Shown here: piece by piece, positions 48,532 through 55,525 of the stretch
Position numbering within the stretch: position 1 is the stretch's first letter
Layout: each line of letters starts with the position of its first letter
DNA from: DASXRA01 sp036506155
Lineage (GTDB): Bacteria > Actinomycetota > Actinomycetes > Mycobacteriales > Jatrophihabitantaceae
Direction of reading: 5' to 3'
Assembly: GCA_036506155.1 (NCBI GenBank)
Contig: DASXSF010000153.1
Coordinates: forward strand, 71,296-135,295
DNA length: 64,000 bases
Translations under genes and position numbers: made by a program
Notes under the pieces: model-generated
Told to the model about the DNA's origin: nothing
What the model saw: the letters and a program-made list of their open reading frames with translations, nothing else
Databases searched by the model: none

Positions 48532-49461
48532 TTAGTCTGCCGCGTCCATCCGGGCGCGCTGTTCGTCGGTCAGCGTCAGCCGGGCCCCGGCCAGCGCCTC
48601 GTCGAGCTGCGCCGCGGTGCTCACCCGGACGATCGGCGTGATGGCCGGACTCCCGCCGATGAGCCAGGCCAACACGACCTGGTTGCGCGTTGCGCCCAGT
48701 TCGGAGGCCACCTCGTTCAGGGCGGCCAGCCGCCGGGTCGTGCCGGGGTGGTCGTAGCCCTCGGGCAGCGGCCGGTCCGCGCGTACGTACGCCCCCTCGA
48801 TCAGCGTCGTGTACGCCCAGATGTCGAGATGCTCGGACGCGGCGTAGTCAAGCGTCTCGTCGCTCACCGACCCGAACCGGTGGCCGTGCACCAGCACGCC
48901 CGGCCGTGGCACCACGTACGAGTGGCGCAGCTGCAGGGCGGTGTACCCGGCCACGCCGAGCGAGCGGGCCGCGGCCCTCGCCTGTTCGACCCGCCACGTC
49001 GCGTGGTTGGACGCGCCGAGCCGGCCCACCACGCCGCTTGCCGCGAGCTCGCCGAAGGCGCCGACCGTCTCGTCGACCGGCACCGACCGGTCCTCCATGT
49101 GCGCCCAGTACAGATCGACCCGGTCGGTGCGCAGCCGTTCGAGGCTGCCCTGGATCGCCTCTTTGATCACCGTGGCCGACAGACCCTCTCGATTGACGGG
49201 GTAGCCGCCCGGTACCCGGGGCTCGGCGCCCATCTTGGTGCTGAGGTACACCCGATCGCGCACCCCCGGCCGGGCGGCGAACCACGCGCCGAGCACGGTC
49301 TCGGCCGCGCCACCGCGGCCGGTCGGGTCTTCCCAGAACGCGTAGTTGTTCGCTGTGTCGATCATCGTGCCGCCACCGTCCACGAACCGATCCAACAGCT
49401 CGAAGGAGGCGTGCTCGTCCTGCCGAGTTCCGAAGAACATCGCGCCTAGTACAAGATTCAT
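48532..49461 (-). CDS. Aldo/keto reductase (paralogue 2)
   Basis: 309 aa from ATG 49461. Tetrad residues appear in MIDTANNYAFW, RVYLSTKMGAEP and LDLYWAHMEDRSVPVDETVGAFGEL; the C-terminal VSTAAQLDEALAGARLTLTDEQRARMDAAD is almost shared with paralogue 1. It is the promoter-proximal copy, divergent from a MerR regulator. Its predicted promoter has a MerR-type 19-bp spacer and would be leaderless. NADPH-dependent reduction of an aldehyde or ketone is likely; the inducer is unknown. Confidence 0.88.
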   Translation of the reverse strand: MNLVLGAMFFGTRQDEHASFELLDRFVDGGGTMIDTANNYAFWEDPTGRGGAAETVLGAWFAARPGVRDRVYLSTKMGAEPRVPGGYPVNREGLSATVIKEAIQGSLERLRTDRVDLYWAHMEDRSVPVDETVGAFGELAASGVVGRLGASNHATWRVEQARAAARSLGVAGYTALQLRHSYVVPRPGVLVHGHRFGSVSDETLDYAASEHLDIWAYTTLIEGAYVRADRPLPEGYDHPGTTRRLAALNEVASELGATRNQVVLAWLIGGSPAITPIVRVSTAAQLDEALAGARLTLTDEQRARMDAAD

Positions 49462-49463
49462 GC

Positions 49464-49502
49464 AGTCGATCGTGCAACCCGGAGTGCGCTCCAGGTCAAG
49501 CG
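49464..49502 (-). promoter_or_regulatory. MerR-type promoter and dyad for the aldo/keto reductase operon
   Basis: On the minus strand TTGACC is followed by exactly 19 bases and CACGAT, then 7 nt to ATG 49461. The spacer contains the 20-bp dyad ACCCGGAG-TGCG-CTCCAGGT (49477-49496). An overlong 19-bp spacer spanned by a dyad is the signature of MerR-activated promoters. Confidence 0.55.
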
Positions 49503-49503
49503 T

Positions 49504-49509
49504 TATTCT
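49504..49509 (+). promoter_or_regulatory. -10 hexamer TATTCT, leaderless start of the merR gene
   Basis: TATTCT ends 6 nt before ATG 49516. Its -35 region would fall inside the MerR dyad, so MerR probably represses its own gene. Confidence 0.5.
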
Positions 49510-49515
49510 GCACGC

Positions 49516-49869
49516 ATGTACTCGCCGGGACAGGTTGCCGACAAGACCGGATTCAGCCTCGACACGCTGCGCTACTACGAACGCGTCGGCCTGCTCGACG
49601 GCATCGCCCGTACCTCGGGCGGGCGCCGCTCGTTCTCGGACGACGACATCGACTGGCTCGGGGTGTTGCGGTGCCTGCGCGACACGGGCATGCCCATCGC
49701 GCACATGCTGCGCTACGCCGAACTGTGCCGCTCCGGCGACGGCACCATCGCCGAGCGGATCACCCTCCTTGAAGAACACGACCAGGCGGTCGACCGGCAA
49801 ATCCGCGAGCTGCGTGCCCAGCAGCGGCACATCCGCGACAAGATCGCCTGGTATCGGACGCAGGCTTGA
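49516..49869 (+). CDS. MerR family transcriptional regulator
   Basis: 117 aa. Winged helix YSPGQVADKTGFSLDTLRYYERVGLL (residues 2-27), GGRRSFSDDDIDWLGVLRCLRDTGMPIAHMLRYAEL, then a long coiled-coil dimer helix (LLEEHDQAVDRQIRELRAQQRHIRDKIAWY). It lacks the metal-binding cysteine loop of MerR proper, so it belongs to the organic-effector type that often controls aldo/keto reductases. Confidence 0.88.
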   Translation: MYSPGQVADKTGFSLDTLRYYERVGLLDGIARTSGGRRSFSDDDIDWLGVLRCLRDTGMPIAHMLRYAELCRSGDGTIAERITLLEEHDQAVDRQIRELRAQQRHIRDKIAWYRTQA

Positions 49870-49893
49870 CCGCTGCGGGATGCATGGCAGAAT
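49866..49893 (+). promoter_or_regulatory. Promoter of cimA
   Basis: TTGACC (49866-49871), a 16-base spacer, CAGAAT (49888-49893), then 7 nt to GTG 49901. The -35 overlaps the merR stop codon. It has the same -10-to-start spacing as the ilvB leader. Confidence 0.5.
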
Positions 49894-49900
49894 GCTCGTC

Positions 49901-49930
49901 GTGCACCGCAACTTCGTCATTATCAGTTAG
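49901..49930 (+). CDS. cimA leader peptide (9 aa, VHRNFVIIS; possibly 12 aa from ATG 49892)
   Basis: A GTG-initiated ORF ends at TAG with consecutive Val-Ile-Ile codons (GTC ATT ATC). In-frame ATG 49892 would add Met-Leu-Val, but the CAGAAT box overlaps it, favouring GTG 49901. Ile and Val codons fit control of citramalate-dependent isoleucine synthesis. Confidence 0.65.
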   Translation: MHRNFVIIS

Positions 49931-49990
49931 CGCGTCGGACCAGCTCGACTCCGACGCGCAGACCCTTCGCCATCCGGCGGAGGGTCTTTT
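49931..49990 (+). terminator. cimA attenuator: GC stem followed by intrinsic terminator
   Basis: Stem 1 pairs CGCGTCGG (49931-49938) with CCGACGCG (49951-49958), starting right after the leader stop codon. GACCCTTCGCC (49961-49971) then pairs with GGCGGAGGGTC (49976-49986) around ATCC and is followed by TTTT. Both stems share their core sequences with the ilvB attenuator, so one ancestral element was copied. Confidence 0.75.
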
Positions 49991-50005
49991 CTATTGGAGG
50001 CATCC

Positions 50006-51577
50006 ATGCTCACCGACGGCTTTCACGTCTTCGACACGACGCTGCGCGACGGGGCCCAGCGCGAGGGGATCAGCTACTCGGTCGCCGACAAGCTCGCGGT
50101 CGCCCGGCTGCTCGACCAGGTCGGGGTCGGCTTCATCGAAGGCGGCTGGCCAGGGGCACTCCCTAAGGACACCGAGTTCTTCGCCCGCGCCGCGGACGGC
50201 GAGCTCACGCTCAAGAACGCGGTTCTGGTCGCGTTCGGCGCGACGCGCAAGGCCGGCGTCCGGGTCGAGGACGACCCGCAGGTGCGCGCCCTGCTCGACT
50301 CGCGCGCGCCGGTCGTCACGCTCGTCGCGAAGTCCGATGTGTGGCACGTCGAGCGGGCGCTGCGCACCACGCTGGAGGAGAACCTCGCCATGGTGCGCGA
50401 CACGGTGGCGTACCTGCGCGAGCAGGGCCGGCGGGTGTTTCTCGACTGCGAGCACTTCTTCGACGGGTACAAGCACGACCCTGACTACGGGGTACGGGTG
50501 CTCGACGCGGCGGCCGAAGCCGGCGCCGACGTCGGCGTGCTCTGCGACACGAACGGCGGCATGTTGCCGATGGGCGTCCATGCGACTGTCCACGCCGTAC
50601 GCCGGCGTACGGGAATACGGCTCGGCATTCACACCCAGGACGACACAGGATGCGCCGTGGCCAACACCCTGGCCGCCGTCGATGCCGGCGCCACACACGC
50701 GCAGGGCACCGCGAACGGCTACGGCGAACGTGCCGGCAATGCCGACATCTTCGCGGTGATCGGCGGGCTGGTCACGAAGATGGGGCTGGACGTCCTGCCC
50801 GACGGCTGCCTCGCCGAGATGGTGCGCGTCTCCCACGCCATCGCCGAGATCGCCAACCTCGCCCCGAACACCCACCAGCCGTACGTCGGCTCCTCGGCGT
50901 TCGCGCACAAGGCGGGGCTGCACGCGTCTGCGATCAAGGTATCGCCGGAGCTGTACAACCACCTCGATCCGGCCGTGGTCGGCAACGACCAGCGCATCCT
51001 CGTCACCGAGATGGCCGGCCGCGCGTCGGTCGAACTGAAGTCGCGTGAGCTCGGCGTGGACGTGACGTCGCGGCCCGACGTGGTCGGCAAGGTCGTCGAC
51101 CGAGTCAAGCAGCGCGAAGCCGAGGGCTGGTCGTACGAGGCGGCAGACGCGTCGTTCGAGCTGCTGCTGCGCGAGGAACTGGGCGGTGCCACGACTCCTT
51201 TCAGTGTCGAGTCGTACCGGGTGATCGTCGAGCGGCGCGACGACGGCTCGCTCGTCAGCGAGGCCACCGTCAAACTCCACGCCGGCGCGCGGCGAGTGAT
51301 CTCGACCGATGAGGGCAACGGGCCGGTGAACGCCCTGGACCGGGCGCTGCGCTCAGCGTTGGAAACCGCCTACCCGCGTCTGGCAGAACTCGAGCTCACC
51401 GACTACAAGGTGCGCATCCTGCCCGGCAGGCACGGCACAGACGCGGTGACCCGGGTACTCGTCGAGACGTCGGACGGCCAGCGCGAGTGGACCACGGTGG
51501 GCGTGCACGGCAACGTGATCGAGGCGTCGTGGCTCGCCCTCTCCGACGCGGTGCGCTACGGCCTGCTGCACGAGTAG
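50006..51577 (+). CDS. cimA: Citramalate synthase
   Basis: 523 aa from ATG 50006, GGAGG 5 nt upstream. DRE-TIM barrel: VFDTTLRDGAQREGISYSVADKL, FIEGGWPGALPKDTEFF, LCDTNGGMLP and GIHTQDDTGCAVANTLAAVDAGATHAQGTANGYGERAGNAD (metal HxH region). A C-terminal LeuA-type regulatory dimer domain (about 390-523) follows. The long form with FIEGGWPGxxPKD is the CimA (TIGR00977-like) type rather than LeuA. It makes citramalate from pyruvate and acetyl-CoA for threonine-independent Ile synthesis. Confidence 0.9.
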   Translation: MLTDGFHVFDTTLRDGAQREGISYSVADKLAVARLLDQVGVGFIEGGWPGALPKDTEFFARAADGELTLKNAVLVAFGATRKAGVRVEDDPQVRALLDSRAPVVTLVAKSDVWHVERALRTTLEENLAMVRDTVAYLREQGRRVFLDCEHFFDGYKHDPDYGVRVLDAAAEAGADVGVLCDTNGGMLPMGVHATVHAVRRRTGIRLGIHTQDDTGCAVANTLAAVDAGATHAQGTANGYGERAGNADIFAVIGGLVTKMGLDVLPDGCLAEMVRVSHAIAEIANLAPNTHQPYVGSSAFAHKAGLHASAIKVSPELYNHLDPAVVGNDQRILVTEMAGRASVELKSRELGVDVTSRPDVVGKVVDRVKQREAEGWSYEAADASFELLLREELGGATTPFSVESYRVIVERRDDGSLVSEATVKLHAGARRVISTDEGNGPVNALDRALRSALETAYPRLAELELTDYKVRILPGRHGTDAVTRVLVETSDGQREWTTVGVHGNVIEASWLALSDAVRYGLLHE

Positions 51578-52119
51578 CGCAGGAACACCACGCCGCCCGC
51601 GAACCGGCGTTGCTCGAGCAGCTCGAGAGCGAGGCGGATACCGTCGGGCAGCGCGGCCGTTCCGCCACCGACGACTACCGGGTTGAGGAACAGCTGCAGC
51701 TCGTCGACCAGGTCAGCCGCGAGCGCCGCCGCGGCAAGGCTTGGACCGCCGATGCTGATATCCCGTTCGGCAGCCGCCTTCAGCGCGCGTACCGCATCGG
51801 GATCGAATCGGCTGAAAAGGCGAGTGCGGGGGCTCGACACGGAATGCATCGTCGTGGAGTAGACGACCTTCTCGGTGCCCTGCCACATCGCCGCGAAATC
51901 GCGCGTCACCTGCGGTCCCTCGACGGTGGACGCGGTATCCCAGGGGCGCAGCACGTCGTACATCCGCCGCCCGAGCAGGTGCGTGCCGATCGGCCGCGTC
52001 ACGTCGTTGACGAAGGCGTGCACCTCATCGTCCGGGGCGGCCCATTCGAAATGGCCGTCCTTGTCGGCGATGTAGCCGTCGAGGGAGGCGATCGCCGAGT
52101 AGATCAGCTTCGCAGGCAT
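51556..52119 (-). CDS. Dihydrofolate reductase-like (RibD C-terminal) family protein
   Basis: 187 aa. AKLIYSAIASLDGYIADKDGHFEWAAPDDEVHAFVNDVTRPIGTHLLGRRMYDVL is the standard N-terminus of the actinobacterial DHFR/RibD_C family, followed by ISIGGPSLAAAALAADLVDELQLFLNPVVVGGGTAAL (NADPH loop). Probably an NADPH- or F420-dependent reductase of unknown substrate. The stop overlaps the cimA 3' end by 22 bases. Confidence 0.85.
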   Translation of the reverse strand: MPAKLIYSAIASLDGYIADKDGHFEWAAPDDEVHAFVNDVTRPIGTHLLGRRMYDVLRPWDTASTVEGPQVTRDFAAMWQGTEKVVYSTTMHSVSSPRTRLFSRFDPDAVRALKAAAERDISIGGPSLAAAALAADLVDELQLFLNPVVVGGGTAALPDGIRLALELLEQRRFAGGVVFLRYSCSRP

Positions 52120-52421
52120 GCGGCGCAGTCGTGGGTGCAGGCGTCAACGGACGTGCAGGCATCCGCCACCGCAGCGGCGATCGCGGCGTCAAGCCGTGCC
52201 TCGGCACGGTCGGCACGGATGCTCCTGAGCAGCCCCCAGACGACCAGGCCGACCGGGAGGGCCGCGACCAGCGCGATCGTCGCCAGCACTCGCACCACGC
52301 TCGGTGCCGGGCCGACCCACGGCATGATCCCGGCGGCGACGAGCAGCACTGCGATCAGCCCGGCCGTCGCGGCGGCACGGCGTCGGCGCTCGATCGGCAC
52401 GGCCGACAGCTGCGAAGCCAT
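52104..52421 (-). CDS. Small two-TM membrane protein with Cys-rich C-terminus
   Basis: 105 aa from ATG 52421. Positively charged start (ERRRRAAATA), TM1 AGLIAVLLVAAGIMPWVG, TM2 VVRVLATIALVAALPVGLVVWGLL, then a cytosolic helix and CTSVDACTHDCAACLRS with four cysteines in 17 residues, which could bind a metal. It overlaps the DHFR-like gene by 16 bases and is probably co-transcribed. No family recognised. Confidence 0.65.
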   Translation of the reverse strand: MASQLSAVPIERRRRAAATAGLIAVLLVAAGIMPWVGPAPSVVRVLATIALVAALPVGLVVWGLLRSIRADRAEARLDAAIAAAVADACTSVDACTHDCAACLRS

Positions 52422-52427
52422 GACCGG

Positions 52428-52433
52428 TAGCCT
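52428..52433 (+). promoter_or_regulatory. -10 hexamer TAGCCT before the FAH-family gene
   Basis: TAGCCT ends 8 nt before GTG 52442 but only 2 nt before the in-frame ATG 52436. The leaderless spacing seen elsewhere favours GTG 52442. Confidence 0.45.
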
Positions 52434-52441
52434 AAATGCTC

Positions 52442-53200
52442 GTGCGTATCGCCCGCTTCGTGGCCCCGACGGGCTTGTCCTGGGGGGTTGTCGAGGGCGA
52501 CGAGGTCGCCGCGATCGACGGTCACCCATTCGCCGCGATCACGTTCACGGGCGCCCGGTGGCCGTTGGCCGAGGTGCGGATGTTGTCGCCGATCCTGCCC
52601 AGCAAGGTCGTGGCGGTGGGCCGCAATTACGCCGAGCACGCCCGCGAGCTCGGTAATGAGGTGCCGGCGACACCGCTGTTGTTCCTCAAGCCGTCGACGT
52701 CGGTGATCGGCACCGGCGACGTGATCCGGCTGCCGCCCGACTCCGCGCAGGTGGAGCACGAAGCCGAGCTCGCCGCGGTGATCGGCCGCCCCGCCAAGGA
52801 CGTCGCTCGCGAGAAGGCGCTCGACCACGTGCTCGGTTACACCGCCGCCAACGACGTGACCGCGCGCGACCAGCAGCGCGCCGACGTGCAGTTCACCCGG
52901 GCGAAGGGCTACGACTCGTTCTGCCCGATCGGTCCGTGGATCGAGACGGTGCTCGACCCGTCCGACCTGCGCATCACGGCGACGGTCAGCGGTGAGCTGC
53001 GTCAGGACGGGCGGACCAGCCAGATGGTTCACGACGTCGCCGCGTTGATCGCGTTCGTGTCGAACGTCATGACGCTGCTGCCCGGCGACGTGATCCTCAC
53101 CGGAACTCCGGCGGGTGTCGGCCCGCTGCGCGACGGTGACCGGGTCAGCATCGAGATCGAGGGGATCGGCACGCTGACGAACGAGGTGCGCGCGCGATGA
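52442..53200 (+). CDS. Fumarylacetoacetate hydrolase family protein
   Basis: 252 aa from GTG 52442 (V-RIARFVAPTGLSWGVVEGD; homologues usually begin MRIARF). SKVVAVGRNYAEHARELG, FLKPSTSVIGTGDVIRLPPDSAQVEHEAELAAVIGR (metal E-x-E), LGYTAANDVTARDQQ (Asp), YDSFCPIGPW and LLPGDVILTGTPAGVGPL. Typical of 2-hydroxyhepta-2,4-diene-1,7-dioate isomerase/acylpyruvate hydrolases. It precedes gltX as Rv2993c precedes gltS in M. tuberculosis (from memory). Overlaps gltX by 4 bases. Confidence 0.88.
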   Translation: MRIARFVAPTGLSWGVVEGDEVAAIDGHPFAAITFTGARWPLAEVRMLSPILPSKVVAVGRNYAEHARELGNEVPATPLLFLKPSTSVIGTGDVIRLPPDSAQVEHEAELAAVIGRPAKDVAREKALDHVLGYTAANDVTARDQQRADVQFTRAKGYDSFCPIGPWIETVLDPSDLRITATVSGELRQDGRTSQMVHDVAALIAFVSNVMTLLPGDVILTGTPAGVGPLRDGDRVSIEIEGIGTLTNEVRAR

Positions 53201-54609
53201 TCAGGGTTAGGTTCTCTCCGTCGCCGACGGGTAACCCACATGTCGGGCTGATCCGCACCTGCCTGTTCAACTGGGCCTACGCCCGGCATGTCGGCGGTAC
53301 GTTCGTCCTTCGGATCGAGGACACCGACGCGGCTCGCGACTCTGAGGAGAGCTACCGCGCGCTGCTGGACTCGCTGCGCTGGCTGGGCCTGAACTGGGAT
53401 GAGGGGCCGGAGGTAGGCGGCCCGCACGGGCCGTACCGGCAAAGCGAGCGCCGGGCGATCTACGCCGACATTGCCGACCGGCTGGTGAAGGCCGGCCACG
53501 TCTACGAGTCGTACTCGACACCCGAGGAGACCGAGGCCCGCCACCGCACGGCGGGGCGCGACCCGAAGCTCGGCTACGACAACTTCGACCGTTCGCTCAC
53601 CGACGAGCAACGCGCGGCCTATCGCGCCGAGGGCCGCCAAGCGGTGCTGCGGGTCCGCATGCCCGACGAGGACGTCGGCTGGCACGACCTCGTGCGCGGC
53701 GACGTGTCCTTCGCGGCCGGGAGCGTGGCCGACTTCGTCGTCGTGCGGGCCAACGGCGATCCGCTCTACACGCTGACCAATCCGGTCGACGACGCCTTGA
53801 TGCGGATCACCCACGTGCTGCGCGGCGAGGACCTGCTGCCGTCCACGCCCCGGCAGATCGCGCTGTACCGGGCACTGATCGACATCGGCGTCACCGACTT
53901 CGTTCCGTCGTTCGGGCACCTGCCCTACGTCATGGGCGAGGGCAACAAAAAGCTGTCCAAGCGCGACCCGCAGTCGTCGCTGAAGCTCTATCGCGAGCAG
54001 GGCTACCTGCCCGAGGGGCTGCTGAACTATCTCGCGCTGCTGGGCTGGTCCATCGCCGCCGACCGCGATGTGTTCAGCCTGGACGAGATGGTGGCCGCGT
54101 TCGACATCGCCGACGTCAACGCCAACCCGGCGCGGTTCGACCCGAAGAAGTGCGAAGCCATCAACGCCGCGCACATCCGCCTGCTCGATCCCGCCGAGTT
54201 CGCACGGCGGCTCGCCGACTGGCTGCCCGGCGTGCCGTTCGAGCTCGTTGCCGCGGCCGCGCCGCTCGTGCAAGAGCGCGTCCAGACCCTCGCCGAGGCA
54301 GCGGACATGCTGCGCTTCCTGGTCGTGGACGACATCGTGATCGACGCCACGGCGGCGAAACAGCTCGACACGGAAGTGCTCGGCGCGGCGATTCCCGCCC
54401 TTTCGGCGCTGCCCGTGTGGGAGGCGACCCCGATCGAGGACGCGCTTCGAGCGGTCCTGGTCGACGGTCTGGGTCTCAAGCCACGCCGTGCGTTCGGCCC
54501 GATCCGGGTGGCGGTCACCGGCCGGACGGTGTCGCCGCCGTTGTTCGAGTCGCTCGAGCTGCTTGGCCGCGACCGGGCACTGACGAGGCTGCAGGCGGCG
54601 CGCGGGTGA
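53197..54609 (+). CDS. gltX: Glutamyl-tRNA synthetase
   Basis: 470 aa. Class I synthetase: RVRFSPSPTGNPHVGLIRTCLFNW (HIGH variant PHVG), LRIEDTD, GPYRQSER, DDALMRITHVLRGEDLLPSTPRQIALY and KKLSKRDPQSS (KMSKS variant KLSKR). The C-terminal anticodon-binding domain is of bacterial type. With gatCAB present it probably charges both tRNA-Glu and tRNA-Gln (non-discriminating), and both tRNAs follow in the same orientation. Confidence 0.96.
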   Translation: MIRVRFSPSPTGNPHVGLIRTCLFNWAYARHVGGTFVLRIEDTDAARDSEESYRALLDSLRWLGLNWDEGPEVGGPHGPYRQSERRAIYADIADRLVKAGHVYESYSTPEETEARHRTAGRDPKLGYDNFDRSLTDEQRAAYRAEGRQAVLRVRMPDEDVGWHDLVRGDVSFAAGSVADFVVVRANGDPLYTLTNPVDDALMRITHVLRGEDLLPSTPRQIALYRALIDIGVTDFVPSFGHLPYVMGEGNKKLSKRDPQSSLKLYREQGYLPEGLLNYLALLGWSIAADRDVFSLDEMVAAFDIADVNANPARFDPKKCEAINAAHIRLLDPAEFARRLADWLPGVPFELVAAAAPLVQERVQTLAEAADMLRFLVVDDIVIDATAAKQLDTEVLGAAIPALSALPVWEATPIEDALRAVLVDGLGLKPRRAFGPIRVAVTGRTVSPPLFESLELLGRDRALTRLQAARG

Positions 54610-55280
54610 GCAGTTCGGTCAGCGCGGTCTTCTTCGACGTCGACGACACATTGGTCGACTACACGTCGACCTCCCGCCGCGCACTGGACGACGCGATGGG
54701 TGCCGGGGACTCCTACCCGCTGTGGGAGGCGATCTCCGCCCCTTACTTCGAACGCCATGGCCGCGGTGAGATCGGGTTCGAGCCGATGCGCATCGCACGC
54801 ACGGCCGCTTTTCTGCGTGCCCTCGGTCGCGATGCGGACGCCGGTCAGGCTGCCGCGTTCGAGCAGGCTCGCTTCACCGCGCTCAACCGGTCGTTCGTGC
54901 TGTTCGACGACGTTCTGGGCTGCCTCGCGGCGCTGCGGGGACAGTCGCTGCGACTCGGCGTTATCACCAACAACGACGGCCCGCATCAGCGCCGCAAGCT
55001 GGCCATGGTGGGCCTGCTGGATGCGTTCGACGCCGTCGCGATCTCGGGCGAGATCGGCGCCGGCAAGCCCGATCCGGCGATCTTCGGTCATGCCTGTGCG
55101 GCGCTCGGCGTCGCTCCCGCGGCCGCGGTGCACGTCGGAGACCGTCTCGACGCCGACGCGCTCGGAGCGCTCGGGGCCGGACTGCGCGGCGTCTGGCTCG
55201 ACCGGCTGGGCGTGGCCGGGGTCGAGCGACGCGTACCGGTGGTCAGCACGCTCGAGGCGGTGCCCGCGTTGGTGGCATGA
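54606..55280 (+). CDS. HAD-superfamily hydrolase
   Basis: 224 aa from a GTG overlapping the gltX stop. Motif I VFFDVDDTLVDY, helical C1 cap, motif II GVITNND, motif III Lys in GAGKPDPAIF, motif IV VGDRLDADALGA. Subclass I HAD phosphatase resembling YjjG or haloacid dehalogenase relatives. The DVDDT form of motif I is typical of phosphatases. Substrate unknown. Confidence 0.85.
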   Translation: MSSSVSAVFFDVDDTLVDYTSTSRRALDDAMGAGDSYPLWEAISAPYFERHGRGEIGFEPMRIARTAAFLRALGRDADAGQAAAFEQARFTALNRSFVLFDDVLGCLAALRGQSLRLGVITNNDGPHQRRKLAMVGLLDAFDAVAISGEIGAGKPDPAIFGHACAALGVAPAAAVHVGDRLDADALGALGAGLRGVWLDRLGVAGVERRVPVVSTLEAVPALVA

Positions 55281-55286
55281 GCCGTT

Positions 55287-55316
55287 TTGGTCGGGCCTCA
55301 CGCTGTCCGGTAGCAT
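55287..55316 (+). promoter_or_regulatory. Promoter of the tRNA-Gln/tRNA-Glu transcript
   Basis: TTGGTC (55287-55292), an 18-base spacer, TAGCAT (55311-55316), 40 bp before the first tRNA. A GCCCGC/GCGGGC stem can form in the 5' leader (55326-55350). Confidence 0.45.
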
Positions 55317-55355
55317 TACCCGGCGGCCCGCGAACACTCATCTAGCGGGCTGCAG

Positions 55356-55427
55356 TGGGGTATGGGGTAATTGGCAGCCCGACGGATTCTGGCTCCGTTA
55401 GTCTAGGTTCGAGTCCTGGTACCCCAG
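55356..55427 (+). tRNA. tRNA-Gln (CTG)
   Basis: 72 nt. Acceptor arm TGGGGTA/TACCCCA with discriminator G, a GGGT/GCCC D stem, anticodon stem ACGGA/TCCGT with loop TTCTGGC (anticodon CUG), and a GGTTCGAGTCC T-arm. The CCA end is not encoded. The T1-A72 first pair is typical of glutamine tRNAs. Confidence 0.93.
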
Positions 55428-55447
55428 CGCCACACAGTTACAGACAT

Positions 55448-55520
55448 GGCCCCGTCGTCTAGTGGCCTAGGACGCCGCCCTCTCAAGGCGGTAGCGGCGG
55501 TTCGAATCCGCTCGGGGCTA
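55448..55520 (+). tRNA. tRNA-Glu (CTC)
   Basis: 73 nt. Acceptor GGCCCCG/CGGGGCT with discriminator A, anticodon stem CCGCC/GGCGG with loop CTCTCAA (anticodon CUC), T-arm GGTTCGAATCC. CCA is not encoded. It lies 20 bp after tRNA-Gln. Its 3' end is 5 bp from the end of an integrase gene, the usual attachment position of integrative elements. Confidence 0.95.
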
Positions 55521-55525
55521 CACAT

